From DATBGS01 sp036557885 (lineage in GTDB: Bacteria > Chloroflexota > Ktedonobacteria > Ktedonobacterales > DATBGS01): a stretch of 64,000 nt of DNA. Positions 26,000 to 34,164 of the stretch are shown here, one piece after another. Location of the stretch: positions 1-64,000 of the forward strand of contig DATBGS010000108.1 of assembly GCA_036557885.1 (NCBI GenBank), given 5' to 3'. Made by a program: the position numbers and the translations under genes. The number at the start of each line of letters is the position of its first letter. Within the stretch, counting starts at the first letter, position 1. Under the pieces are notes generated by a model. It ran no database searches and was not told the origin of the DNA. It worked only from the letters and a program-made list of their open reading frames with translations.

Positions 26000-27199
26000 T
26001 TAGAGATCGTTCAGATCAAAGCCCAGATGGAAAGGAACATCCTCATCCTCCTCTGGGGTCTTCTCCGGCTCTGGGGCCTTCTTTGCGATAGCCGGAGCGC
26101 GTGTCTCGCGCATCTGTGGTTCGCGTATCTGCGGTTCGCGCGTTAGCGGCTCCTCTTCGCTGCCCTCTCCCACTGGCTTCAACACATCCACCCGCCAGCC
26201 TGTGAGCTTGGCTGCCAGCCGCGCGTTTTGCCCATCTTTGCCAATTGCCAGCGAAAGTTGTTTCTCCTGCACCGTCACCAGCGCCGTCCGATCAGATTCG
26301 CGCAGTTCCACCTTAATGGGCTTCACCGGACTCAACGAATTGGCTACAAACGTCGCGGGATCATTATCCCACTGGATAATATCTATCTTCTCCCCGTTGA
26401 GTTCGTTGACAATATTATTGATGCGCGACCCGCGCACCCCCACACACGCGCCAATCGGGTCAAGGCCCTCCTGCCTGGCCGCCACCGCCACTTTGGAGCG
26501 ATTGCCTGGTTCGCGCGCAATGCCCTTGATCTCCACCAGACCATCGAAAATCTCAGGCACCTCCAGCTCAAAGAGACGCCTGACGACGCCCTTATGCGTC
26601 CGCGAAACCAGCACCTGCACGCCCCGCCCTGGTGTACGACGAATCTCGTAGACATAAACGCGCAACCGCTGCCCCACCCGGTACTTTTCGCCTGGCACCT
26701 GTTCGCGCGGCTCCAAAAATGCCTCCACCCCCGTCAGGTCCAGAATATAAGTATCCTTGTCCCGGTCGCTGCGGCGCGTAATAACCCCCAGCACCAGATC
26801 ATCCAGCTTGTTCTTGAGCATCTCAACCTGGTATTCTTGCTCCGCCTCGCGGATACGCTGCAAGATCACCTGCTTGGCTGTCTGAGCAGGAATGCGGTTA
26901 AAGATGGCGGGGGCTTCCACCTCAATCGTCTCTCCCAGCGCCGCGTGCGGCTCAACAAGCTGCGCCTCACCCAGCGAAATCTCCTCGTTGGGGTCAGCCA
27001 CCAGCGCCACAACACGCTTGGTTGCCCAGATGCGAATATCGCCCCGCTGGTCCACCTCAATGCGCAGGTTCTCCCCACGCCCGGTGCTCTTTTGATACGC
27101 CGCCAGCAGCGCCTTGGCAACGGTTTCCCTGACCACGTCCTGGGGAAGCCGCTTCTCTGAAGTTAATTGTGAAATTGCTGCTTGAAACTCACTGCGCAT
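26000..27199 (-). CDS. nusA: Transcription termination/antitermination factor NusA
   Basis: NusA binds RNA polymerase and nascent RNA to tune pausing, termination and antitermination. This 399-residue form has the N-terminal RNAP-binding domain, an S1 domain (GVITRRSDRDKDTYILDL), KH1 (VGVRGSRINNIVNELNGEKIDI) and KH2 (LAIGKDGQNARLAAKLTGWRVDV). The last ~55 residues are acidic and carry a short repeat (REPQIREPQMRE). It lacks the C-terminal acidic repeats of E. coli NusA. It starts the translation cluster; the rimP gene that normally precedes it is not here. Its promoter is at 27323-27351. Confidence 0.97.
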   Translation of the reverse strand: MRSEFQAAISQLTSEKRLPQDVVRETVAKALLAAYQKSTGRGENLRIEVDQRGDIRIWATKRVVALVADPNEEISLGEAQLVEPHAALGETIEVEAPAIFNRIPAQTAKQVILQRIREAEQEYQVEMLKNKLDDLVLGVITRRSDRDKDTYILDLTGVEAFLEPREQVPGEKYRVGQRLRVYVYEIRRTPGRGVQVLVSRTHKGVVRRLFELEVPEIFDGLVEIKGIAREPGNRSKVAVAARQEGLDPIGACVGVRGSRINNIVNELNGEKIDIIQWDNDPATFVANSLSPVKPIKVELRESDRTALVTVQEKQLSLAIGKDGQNARLAAKLTGWRVDVLKPVGEGSEEEPLTREPQIREPQMRETRAPAIAKKAPEPEKTPEEDEDVPFHLGFDLNDL

Positions 27200-27271
27200 A
27201 CTGCCACCCTCCTGCCGACAAACTGCCGGAACTGCTCCACTACCCCTCTACAGAAAATTCCCTCTCAAACA

Positions 27272-27296
27272 GAAAAGTGGGGAGTCCCCACTTTTC
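27272..27296 (-). promoter_or_regulatory. Perfect palindromic hairpin in the nusA leader
   Basis: GAAAAGTGGGG (27272-27282) and CCCCACTTTTC (27286-27296) are exact inverted copies with a 3-nt centre. The element lies ~20-45 nt downstream of the predicted nusA transcription start and ~75 nt before the ATG. It could be an operator or an RNA hairpin controlling nusA. Confidence 0.55.
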
Positions 27297-27322
27297 GCTG
27301 TTCTTCCCTCGTTGTCCCTGGT

Positions 27323-27351
27323 ATTATATCATTTTCGCCTGTGCTCCGCAA
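27323..27351 (-). promoter_or_regulatory. Probable nusA promoter
   Basis: On the minus strand a perfect TATAAT (27323-27328) with a TG extension is paired with TTGCGG (27346-27351) at 17-bp spacing. Transcription would start near 27316. Confidence 0.65.
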
Positions 27352-27403
27352 CTCATTGCCGCGCGGTTGTTTAACGTTTCCCCCGTTCTTTACTGCTCTG
27401 CGG

Positions 27404-27433
27404 TTGACGTGGGCCACTGCTACCCTCTATACT
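27404..27433 (+). promoter_or_regulatory. Probable promoter of the acyl-CoA dehydrogenase gene
   Basis: TTGACG (27404-27409) - 18 bp - TATACT (27428-27433) is a good sigma-70-type promoter. The start would be near 27440, ~105 nt before the ATG at 27545. Confidence 0.7.
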
Positions 27434-27544
27434 TCTATTACAAGAAGCGAAAGAACATCTCCCTGTAGCGATCTTCCCGATAAGGGAGTCGGCTTCACTG
27501 GTCAGTGAGGGCGTCACCTGGGCGCCCGCTCAAAGGAGAGTGCG

Positions 27545-28687
27545 ATGGCTGTGCAGCTTGCCGACGAAGAAAAACTGATGATGGATGTGGTACGCGAACT
27601 CGCCCGCGAGAAAGTGGCGCCGCGTGCCGCAGAGATAGACGAAAGCGGCCAGTTCCCCTGGGACTTGAAAAACCTGCTGGCCGAACAGGGCATTCTCGCC
27701 ATGCCCTTCCCAGAAGAATACGGGGGCATCGGCTCGACCAAGCTCTCCATTACAATGGTCATTGAGGAACTGGCGAAATACTGCGTCACCACCTCGCTCA
27801 TCCTGGCCGTACAGCAGCTTGGCACGCTGCCGATTGCTCTGGCAGGCAACGACGCCCAAAAGCGCCGCTACTTCCCTCCCTGCGCCAGCGGCGAATGGCT
27901 TGCCGCCTACGGACTGACCGAACCCGGCTCCGGCTCCGATGCTGGCGGCATGCGCACCACCGCCGTCCGCAAAGGCGACAAATATATCCTCAACGGTGGC
28001 AAGCGCTTTATCACCAACGCCAGCATCTCCCACGTCAACACCGTCTTTGCCCTCACCGACCCCCAGAAGGGCACCAAAGGCGGCATCAGCGCCTTTATCG
28101 TCGAATCCGACTTCCCCGGCTTTAAGATCGGCAGAATCGAAGACAAGATGGGCATTCGCGGCTCCAAGACCGGCGAACTGATCTTTGAGGAGTGCGAAGT
28201 GCCCGCCGAAAACCTGCTGGGCCGCGAAGGGGACGGCTTTAAGATCGCCATGATGACCCTGGACCGCTCGCGTCCAGGCATCGGCGCGCAGGCTGTTGGC
28301 GTCGCGCAGGGCGCGCTGGACTTTGCCATCCACTACGCCAAAGAGCGCGAGCAGTTTAACCGCCCCATTGCCGACAACCAGGGCATCCAGTTTATGCTGG
28401 CTGATATGGCAACCAAAACGCAGGCCGCGCGTCTCCTGGTGTATGATATTGCTGAGCGGATAGACCGCAATGACCCTGAGCTAAGCATCTATTCGGCAAT
28501 GGCAAAGCTCTTTGCCTCCGATGTGGCAATGGAAGTGACCACCAACGCCGTACAAATTCTGGGCGGCTATGGCTATATCAAAGAGTACCCGGTTGAGCGG
28601 ATGATGCGCGACGCCAAAATCACCCAGATTTATGAGGGCACCAACCAGATTCAGCGCGTCGTGATTGCGCGTGATCTGCTAAAATAG
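27545..28687 (+). CDS. Acyl-CoA dehydrogenase
   Basis: This 380-residue FAD enzyme oxidises acyl-CoA to the 2-enoyl-CoA. Family signatures are YGLTEPGSGSDAGGMRTTAV, GGKRFITNA and, near the C terminus, QILGGYGYIKEYPVERMMRDAKITQIYEGTNQIQ-type sequence, where E364 (IYEGT) is the catalytic base. The layout is the short-/branched-chain type. AAAGGAGAG precedes the ATG. It is followed on the same strand by an SCP2 protein, which may carry lipid-like substrates. Chain-length specificity cannot be read from the sequence. Confidence 0.95.
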   Translation: MAVQLADEEKLMMDVVRELAREKVAPRAAEIDESGQFPWDLKNLLAEQGILAMPFPEEYGGIGSTKLSITMVIEELAKYCVTTSLILAVQQLGTLPIALAGNDAQKRRYFPPCASGEWLAAYGLTEPGSGSDAGGMRTTAVRKGDKYILNGGKRFITNASISHVNTVFALTDPQKGTKGGISAFIVESDFPGFKIGRIEDKMGIRGSKTGELIFEECEVPAENLLGREGDGFKIAMMTLDRSRPGIGAQAVGVAQGALDFAIHYAKEREQFNRPIADNQGIQFMLADMATKTQAARLLVYDIAERIDRNDPELSIYSAMAKLFASDVAMEVTTNAVQILGGYGYIKEYPVERMMRDAKITQIYEGTNQIQRVVIARDLLK

Positions 28688-28805
28688 TGGCGAACGGATG
28701 GGCCTGTGGGGGCGTTTTGATGCCCACCTTGCAGTATTTGCGTTCCCAGGCTTCTGCAATTGACACCGGAAGCCTTGTATAACGGAGAAAAAGGAGCGAA
28801 CAACA

Positions 28806-29138
28806 ATGGATAATCCTTCGGCAGCCGAAACCTTCAAGTATATGCAGGAACACTTCAACGCCTCCGCCGCGCAGGGCGTCAATGCCACGCTGCAATGGGA
28901 ACTTTCTGGCGAGGGTGGCGGCACCTGGGCGCTGGAGGTTGCCAATGGCGCCTGCAAACTGATCGAGGGCGGCGTCGAAAACCCCAAGACCAAATTTATC
29001 CTGGCCGCCACTGATTGGATCGCCATCGCTACCGGCAAGCTCAACCCCATGAATGCCTTCATGACCGGCAAGCTCAAGGTCCAGGGCGACCAGGGCATCG
29101 CCCTCAAGCTGCAATCCATGTTCCCCTCGCCCGCATAG
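28806..29138 (+). CDS. SCP2 sterol-carrier-like lipid-binding protein
   Basis: This 110-residue protein is one SCP2 domain. The pattern LQWELSGEGGGTWALEVANGACKL, then ILAATDWIAIATGKLNPMNAFMTGKLKVQGDQGIALKLQ, matches the conserved hydrophobic-tunnel fold. Such proteins bind fatty acyl-CoA or other lipids. It is 118 bp after an acyl-CoA dehydrogenase gene and ends at a strong bidirectional terminator, so the two probably form one unit. A GGAGAAAAAGGAGCG region lies before the ATG. Confidence 0.9.
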   Translation: MDNPSAAETFKYMQEHFNASAAQGVNATLQWELSGEGGGTWALEVANGACKLIEGGVENPKTKFILAATDWIAIATGKLNPMNAFMTGKLKVQGDQGIALKLQSMFPSPA

Positions 29139-29161
29139 ATCTTATTTAGCAAACATGAGTC

Positions 29162-29205
29162 GGAGGCTCGCCCTGCCGATCTTCTGATCGGCAGGGCGAG
29201 CCTCC
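29162..29205. terminator. Perfect 20-bp hairpin between convergent genes
   Basis: Bases 29162-29181 and 29186-29205 are exact inverted copies with loop TTCT. The hairpin lies between the SCP2 gene and the convergent ABC permease gene and can act on both. No long U tract follows on either strand. Confidence 0.75.
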
Positions 29206-29225
29206 TGTATAGCACCTTGCTCGCA

Positions 29226-30191
29226 TCAATAGCCAGTCAGCCGATCAATCATCCCCCGCTCCTTCGCCACACGCTCAATCCAGCGATAGAACAGGAATGA
29301 CCCCACCGCGCAGACCGCCGCGCACAGCACCAGGATGAGGAAAAGCTGCCAGTTATCGAACTGCGCCAGAATCGGGCTGAGCGGGCCTGTGGTCGTGACA
29401 CCGTTCTTGGTAAACGTTCCCGTCATAATGCCACCATTCAACGCCCGGCGCATCCCCTCCAGCCAGTACGTCACCGGCAGGCCCAGCGTCACCTGCTTCA
29501 GCACCGTCGGCAGAATATCTGGCGGGAAGTACGCCCCGCTAAAGAGCAGCAGCATGCCAGCCGTCACCTCGCCAATAGACTCGCCATGCCGCGCCACCAC
29601 CAGCGCAATCCCCGCCAGGATAATGCCCAGGCTTGCCAGCACCACCATCCCCACCAGGAAATAGGCAATCAGCCAGCCCCACTCCACCTGCCCAAAGTTG
29701 AGATGCAGGCCCAGGAACAGCACCCCGGTTGCCAGCAACACCAGCACGGTCAGCAGCGCCACACCAATCTTTGCCATCGCCCGGCCCACTAGATAGGCAA
29801 ACTTGCGGGCGGGAGACGTATAGACGTATTTCAACATCTTATAGTTCTCCCGATCATCAAAGATCGTCCAGACCAGGCCAGAGATCGTCTGAATCACCAG
29901 CACAAAGAAGGCATTGCTGATATAGAGATATTGAAAGAAACTCCCGCCTGTTCCGCCCGCAATCACCTGATACATCACCACCAGAATCAGCGCGCTTGCC
30001 AGGGGACGCAAAATCGTAAAGCTAAAGAAGACAAACGGGTCAGCCCAGTTGCTCTCGATCTGCCAGCCCAGCCAGGCCGCCACGCGAAACGTGCGCGTCA
30101 CCTCGCGCAGCGTCAGGCGCCGCTCAGCGCGGGCCTGATCAGGCGCAGATTCAGTAAGCGACTGTTCTGGTTGCTCTAGTGTCTTTTGCAC
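29226..30191 (-). CDS. ABC-2 type transporter permease
   Basis: This 321-residue integral membrane protein has about six helices. The ABC2 membrane core includes VIQTISGLVWTIFDDRENYKMLKYVYTSP-like sequence and a late GAYFPPDILPTVLKQVTLGLPVTYWLEGMRRAL, a region typical of DrrB-like exporters. It begins with GTG at 30191 after AGAGGG. It is the last of six genes in a reverse-strand exporter cluster and probably pairs with the permease just upstream as a heterodimer. The substrate is unknown. Confidence 0.9.
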   Translation of the reverse strand: MQKTLEQPEQSLTESAPDQARAERRLTLREVTRTFRVAAWLGWQIESNWADPFVFFSFTILRPLASALILVVMYQVIAGGTGGSFFQYLYISNAFFVLVIQTISGLVWTIFDDRENYKMLKYVYTSPARKFAYLVGRAMAKIGVALLTVLVLLATGVLFLGLHLNFGQVEWGWLIAYFLVGMVVLASLGIILAGIALVVARHGESIGEVTAGMLLLFSGAYFPPDILPTVLKQVTLGLPVTYWLEGMRRALNGGIMTGTFTKNGVTTTGPLSPILAQFDNWQLFLILVLCAAVCAVGSFLFYRWIERVAKERGMIDRLTGY

Positions 30192-30219
30192 ACTGCCCTC
30201 TTTTCCTAGTGCCTGTAGC

Positions 30220-31071
30220 TTATTGCCAGCGCAGACTCAGCCTGGCCTCAATCTTTGCCAGCCGCTCCATACGCCTGAGCATCCAATAGGCCGCCGCCAC
30301 AAACACCACACCCATGCCCGCCAGAATCGCCACTTCCAGCCCTGGATGCAGCACTCCCACAATCTGCCCAGGAAAGAGCAACTGGCGCAGCGCGTCCAGC
30401 GCAAAGCTCACCGGAATGATGGCCGAGAACAGCGTAATCACCCCTGGCAGCGTGTTAAACAGCTTGCTCAGTGGAAAGTTCATGCCAGAGAGAAAGTAGG
30501 CTGGCTCGGTGAGCGAGAGCGACACCTGCCAGGCTTCGCGCCCCCACATCAGAAAGATCGAACTGAGCAGCATGCCCAGACCATACAGCGCCACCATCGC
30601 CACCAGAAAGACCAGCAGGGCAAACCCCCACTGGCTGCCGTCCAGCGTCACGCCGTAGATCAGCGTGCCCACAATCGCAATCGTCGCCGCGCGCAGCGTC
30701 GTCATATACATCCCACCCACGCCCATACCCAGCAGAATCGCCATCAGCGACGTAGGTGCCATGATGTACAGTTCCAGGTTGCCCTGCTGCTTATCCCAAT
30801 ACAGTTGGGAAGCCATCATCCACAGGATATTCAGCCAGTAGGCCGCCATCGCGCCGCCCAGCACCACAAAGCCTACATAGGCTTTGGGCGCCCCCAGCGC
30901 GTAATACAGAAAGACAAAGGCCGACGTGTTGATCAGCGGCACCACAATCTCAAAGAAAATCCAGCTTAGCTCGCGGTTGGCCCCGCGCACACGCGGGTAC
31001 GCGCGCGCAATAGCCGCCTGGAGAAACAACTGCACTCCGGTACTTTTCTGCACCTTTTGCCCCTTTCCCAA
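30220..31071 (-). CDS. ABC-2 type transporter permease
   Basis: This 283-residue membrane protein (about six helices) has ABC2 features such as WLNILWMMASQLYWDKQQGNLELYIMAPTS and ALGMGVGGMYMTTLRAATIAI. The first codon is TTG at 31071 after AGGAG. A GTG at 31053 preceded by AAAGGGG is an alternative start. It lies 38 bp after an ATPase gene and 28 bp before another permease gene, so ATPase 31110-32240 probably drives this permease pair. Confidence 0.9.
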   Translation of the reverse strand: MGKGQKVQKSTGVQLFLQAAIARAYPRVRGANRELSWIFFEIVVPLINTSAFVFLYYALGAPKAYVGFVVLGGAMAAYWLNILWMMASQLYWDKQQGNLELYIMAPTSLMAILLGMGVGGMYMTTLRAATIAIVGTLIYGVTLDGSQWGFALLVFLVAMVALYGLGMLLSSIFLMWGREAWQVSLSLTEPAYFLSGMNFPLSKLFNTLPGVITLFSAIIPVSFALDALRQLLFPGQIVGVLHPGLEVAILAGMGVVFVAAAYWMLRRMERLAKIEARLSLRWQ

Positions 31072-31109
31072 AGCTCCTGACGCGCTCTCATCGCCCTCTT
31101 ATCGCGCTC

Positions 31110-32240
31110 TCAGTCTTCAGCATGGTTGTCGTCGGCATCTTCCGCGCTCAGGCTGCGCCCAACCAGCGCCACAAACACATCTTCCAGCGTTGGCTCGTTC
31201 TTTTGCAGGCTGATGATGCTGCCGTTTTGTCCGGCCAGCGCGCTCACTACAGAGCTAATCGCCGCCTCATCGTGCAGGATAAACTTGAGCAGATAGGCGC
31301 TCCCGCTCTCATCCGCCTCGCCTGTCACACGCACCACGCCCGGCGCGCGCCCCAATGCTTCCAGATCGCGCCCGCTGATGCCGCCCGCTTTGACCTCAAA
31401 GACCGGGTTCTTCTGAAGCAGCCGCTTGAGGTTGGCCGGAGTATCGCAGGCCAGCACCGCGCCATGATCAATGATGGCAATGCGATCACACAACTCGTCT
31501 GCCTCGGCCATGTAGTGCGTCGTCAGCAGCACCGTCCGCCCCGGATGCTCCTCCATCCACTGCCGCGTAAACTTGCGCACAATGCGCGCGGCATTGATGT
31601 CCAGGCCCAGCGTCGGCTCATCCAGAAAGACCACGCTGGGGTCGGTGATAAAGCCGCGACAAAAGTTCATGCGCTGGCGCTGGCCTGTGCTCAGGCTGCT
31701 CACCCGCGCATTCGCCTTGTCCTCCATCTCCACCACCTTGAGCATCTGATCAATCTGCCGATTGGCCTCTTTCCAGGCCACACCGTAGAACTGGCTAAAC
31801 ATCCACAGGTTCTCTTTGACTGTCAGAATACCGTAGCCGCTCGTTTCGCCGCCGCTGACCATATTGATACGGCGTCGCACCGCATCAGCCTGCTTGACGA
31901 CATCATAGCCGTCCACGTAGCACGTCCCGCCGCTGGGGGCCAGCAGCGTCGTCAAAATCTTGATCAGCGTCGTCTTCCCCGCCCCGTTTGGCCCCAGCAA
32001 GCCAAACAACTCCCCCTGATACACCTCCAGGTTGACGCCGCTCAGCGCCACCAGCGTCTTCTGCTTTTCGCCCTTGCTGTTCTTGTGCTTGCGCACTTTA
32101 TAGATGCGGCTGACGTTTTCCGTCTTGATCGCCAGTGGGCGGGCATCGCCTGATTGAGCGGGTTGCTCAGTCGGCAGAAGATCGGCTTGCTGGTTCACTC
32201 CTTGAGGACCGTCTATCAAGGCATCGGATGTGTTGGGCAT
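31110..32240 (-). CDS. ABC exporter ATP-binding protein (DrrA-like)
   Basis: This 376-residue ATPase has Walker A LLGPNGAGKTTLIKIL, signature SLSTGQRQRMNF (LSTGQ where LSGGQ is usual), and Walker B VVFLDEPTLGLD followed by the H-loop LLTTHYM. A C-terminal domain (~250-376) ending in acidic EDADDNHAED matches the DrrA class, which powers drug, polysaccharide or lipid export. An inserted KVRKHKNSKGEKQKT segment precedes the first strand. The start is supported by AAAGGAG. It drives the two permeases downstream. Confidence 0.95.
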   Translation of the reverse strand: MPNTSDALIDGPQGVNQQADLLPTEQPAQSGDARPLAIKTENVSRIYKVRKHKNSKGEKQKTLVALSGVNLEVYQGELFGLLGPNGAGKTTLIKILTTLLAPSGGTCYVDGYDVVKQADAVRRRINMVSGGETSGYGILTVKENLWMFSQFYGVAWKEANRQIDQMLKVVEMEDKANARVSSLSTGQRQRMNFCRGFITDPSVVFLDEPTLGLDINAARIVRKFTRQWMEEHPGRTVLLTTHYMAEADELCDRIAIIDHGAVLACDTPANLKRLLQKNPVFEVKAGGISGRDLEALGRAPGVVRVTGEADESGSAYLLKFILHDEAAISSVVSALAGQNGSIISLQKNEPTLEDVFVALVGRSLSAEDADDNHAED

Positions 32241-32267
32241 ACGTGTGCTAACTCCTTTGGCGCATCG

Positions 32268-32296
32268 TCCACCTGCCCAGCAGATGGGCAGGTGGA
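32268..32296 (-). terminator. Hairpin between exporter genes
   Basis: TCCACCTGCCCA (32268-32279) pairs perfectly with TGGGCAGGTGGA (32285-32296) with loop GCAGA. There is no U tract on either side, so mRNA stabilisation is more likely than termination. Confidence 0.5.
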
Positions 32297-32366
32297 TAAG
32301 ACGCCTGCTCTGTCATCGTTGTCACTCGCTATCGTCATCTGGCACCAGCGCCAGAAGGAAGAAAGC

Positions 32367-33200
32367 TTAGCCGTTGCGCTTGAGCTTGCCAGTGCGCTTG
32401 GCGTAGCGCTCGGCCCGACGGAAGACCCACAACCCCACCGGAATACTGATCACCCCGGCAATCAACAAGGGCCAGATGTCGCCCCACAGGGCCGTCAGAG
32501 GTTGATCGTGCAGGATGCCCTCGCGCATCCCATCCAGCACATACGTCGCCGGAGAGATACGCGCAATCGGCTGCATCCAGCCAGGCAGCACGCTGATGGG
32601 GTAATAGACACCGGAGACAAGCAGAATCAACGCGCGCACAATGTAGGCCATCTGAGCGCCGCGCTCGGTGTAGAGCAGCGGCAGCACCGCCGCCATAATG
32701 CCAAAGCCAATGAAAGAAATGCTGCCAATCAGCAGCATGCCAAAACCCGTCAGCACATTCGCATGGCTTAGGTCCAGATGAAAGAAGAAGCTCACCACCA
32801 CCAACTGCACCGCCACAAACAACAAACCATGCACAACGGCAAAGAGGCAGCTTCCCAGCAGATGCGTCAGGCGCGCAATCGGCGCCATAAAGGTATACTC
32901 AATCGTCCCCTCCCAGCGCTCAATCGTGATCGTCTCCGTCACCTGATCAAAGGCCACGCTCAGGTAACTCCAGACCACCGTCCCAATCAGCAGATAGAGA
33001 ATCAAGAAGTCGGTGTCAATCTTGACCCCGGTAATCAACTGCGCGCTGGCGCCAATGTAGGTCACGCTGATCGCGTTGACAATGTTATAGACCAACCAGA
33101 CCAATTCCCACGCCCAATAGCGCTTGGTCAGGTTCCAGTTGCGTTCAAAAAAGGCATACGAGGCGCGCGCATTGCGCACCATGCCTGCGGGTAAAGCCAT
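32367..33200 (-). CDS. ABC-2 type transporter permease
   Basis: This ~277-residue membrane protein has about six helices. Signatures are VTETITIERWEGTIEYTFMAPIARL and LVSGVYYPISVLPGWMQPIARISPATYVLDGMREG. The ATG at 33200 is 11 bp after GCAGGAGG. The frame begins with an upstream TTG, which would add only seven residues. The nearest upstream ATPase in the cluster (34165-35163) is its likely partner, with an unrecognised protein between them. Confidence 0.9.
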   Translation of the reverse strand: MALPAGMVRNARASYAFFERNWNLTKRYWAWELVWLVYNIVNAISVTYIGASAQLITGVKIDTDFLILYLLIGTVVWSYLSVAFDQVTETITIERWEGTIEYTFMAPIARLTHLLGSCLFAVVHGLLFVAVQLVVVSFFFHLDLSHANVLTGFGMLLIGSISFIGFGIMAAVLPLLYTERGAQMAYIVRALILLVSGVYYPISVLPGWMQPIARISPATYVLDGMREGILHDQPLTALWGDIWPLLIAGVISIPVGLWVFRRAERYAKRTGKLKRNG

Positions 33201-33220
33201 ACGTGTTGTTTCCTCCTGCA

Positions 33221-33269
33221 ATAACGCCTATCGGAGGCATTGCTCTGCCATAACGCCCAACGGAGGCAT
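33221..33269. repeat. Two direct repeats upstream of the permease gene
   Basis: ATAACGCC[T/C]A[T/A]CGGAGGCAT occurs at 33221-33240 and 33250-33269, 18 of 20 identical with a 29-bp period. The copies lie just upstream of the permease ribosome site on the minus strand. A small perfect 8-bp hairpin (33330-33347) lies nearby. Confidence 0.55.
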
Positions 33270-33388
33270 CCCTGCACTGACGCGAGTTCATCCTTGCTCA
33301 CCAACGGGCGATTCAGCCCCGCTCAGGAATGCCGCGCGAGCGCGGCACCCCTCAACGAAGCGCTGAAAGTGAAGTTGACGTGGGCCAG

Positions 33389-34033
33389 CTAGACCAGGAC
33401 CGGCACATCCTGGCAGCTTTCCACCTCCAACAGCAGCTCCTCCAGAAAGAGGCAGCGCTCCAGAGGCAGATTGCACAGCGTCCGAGGCCCCCGGCGCAGT
33501 TGTGCCAGATACCACAGCCGATCTAGCTTCGTTGGATTGCCAAACGGCTCCGGCTCAGCCAGAATCTGCTGCCAGGTTTCGCGGATGTCATCCGTCACCA
33601 ACTCCAGCAGCATCTCGGTATCCTCCGCCCAGAAGGCCAGGAACGCCGCGATGATGGCCTGCTCCACCGGAGCAACGCTTGACTCTTCCACCAGACCCAC
33701 CAGCACCGCCTCAACCGCCTGCCGCTCCGCGCTGGTAAAGCGCTCGCGCCCGGCATACAACCGGATGAACAGCGCCTCCCACCAGCGCCCGTAGACCGGC
33801 TCGCGGACCAGATGCTCCAGAATGGCGGGCCAATAGTAGCCCATACTTTCGTGATCAAAGTGCCCGGTCTGTGTGCAAACCCACTCCAACTGCGCGCCGC
33901 TTAGAGCGCTCCGGGGAGTCGCCCAGATCGCGCGCACCTCGGCCTCGTGAATCACACATCCCTCACACACAACATATGATTGCTGATGGCGGGCAAAGGC
34001 CCGACGCATCGTTCGTAACCTGTTATCGAGCAT
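33389..34033 (-). CDS. Unrecognised protein inside an ABC exporter cluster
   Basis: This ~214-residue soluble protein has no recognised family. It begins with a basic segment, MLDNRLRTMRRAFARH, then CEGCV with two Cys. It has no membrane helix or signal peptide. Most of it looks helical (AERQAVEAVLVGLVEES, FLAFWAEDTEMLLELV), and Trp and Leu are frequent. The ATG at 34033 follows AAAGGAGGAG, which makes this a real gene. Its place between an ATPase gene and a permease gene suggests a regulatory or accessory role in transport, but the sequence does not show one. Confidence 0.75.
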   Translation of the reverse strand: MLDNRLRTMRRAFARHQQSYVVCEGCVIHEAEVRAIWATPRSALSGAQLEWVCTQTGHFDHESMGYYWPAILEHLVREPVYGRWWEALFIRLYAGRERFTSAERQAVEAVLVGLVEESSVAPVEQAIIAAFLAFWAEDTEMLLELVTDDIRETWQQILAEPEPFGNPTKLDRLWYLAQLRRGPRTLCNLPLERCLFLEELLLEVESCQDVPVLV

Positions 34034-34164
34034 TGCTCGCTCCTCCTTTGATAAACTCGCTTGATACAACCGTTTCGCAGATCACCAGGAGGAGCAGGGC
34101 CAGCAGCCCGACCAGTGCGTTGCAGCACGCGCTTGCGAAGCTCTCGCTTGCGCTGTCAAGCGCC

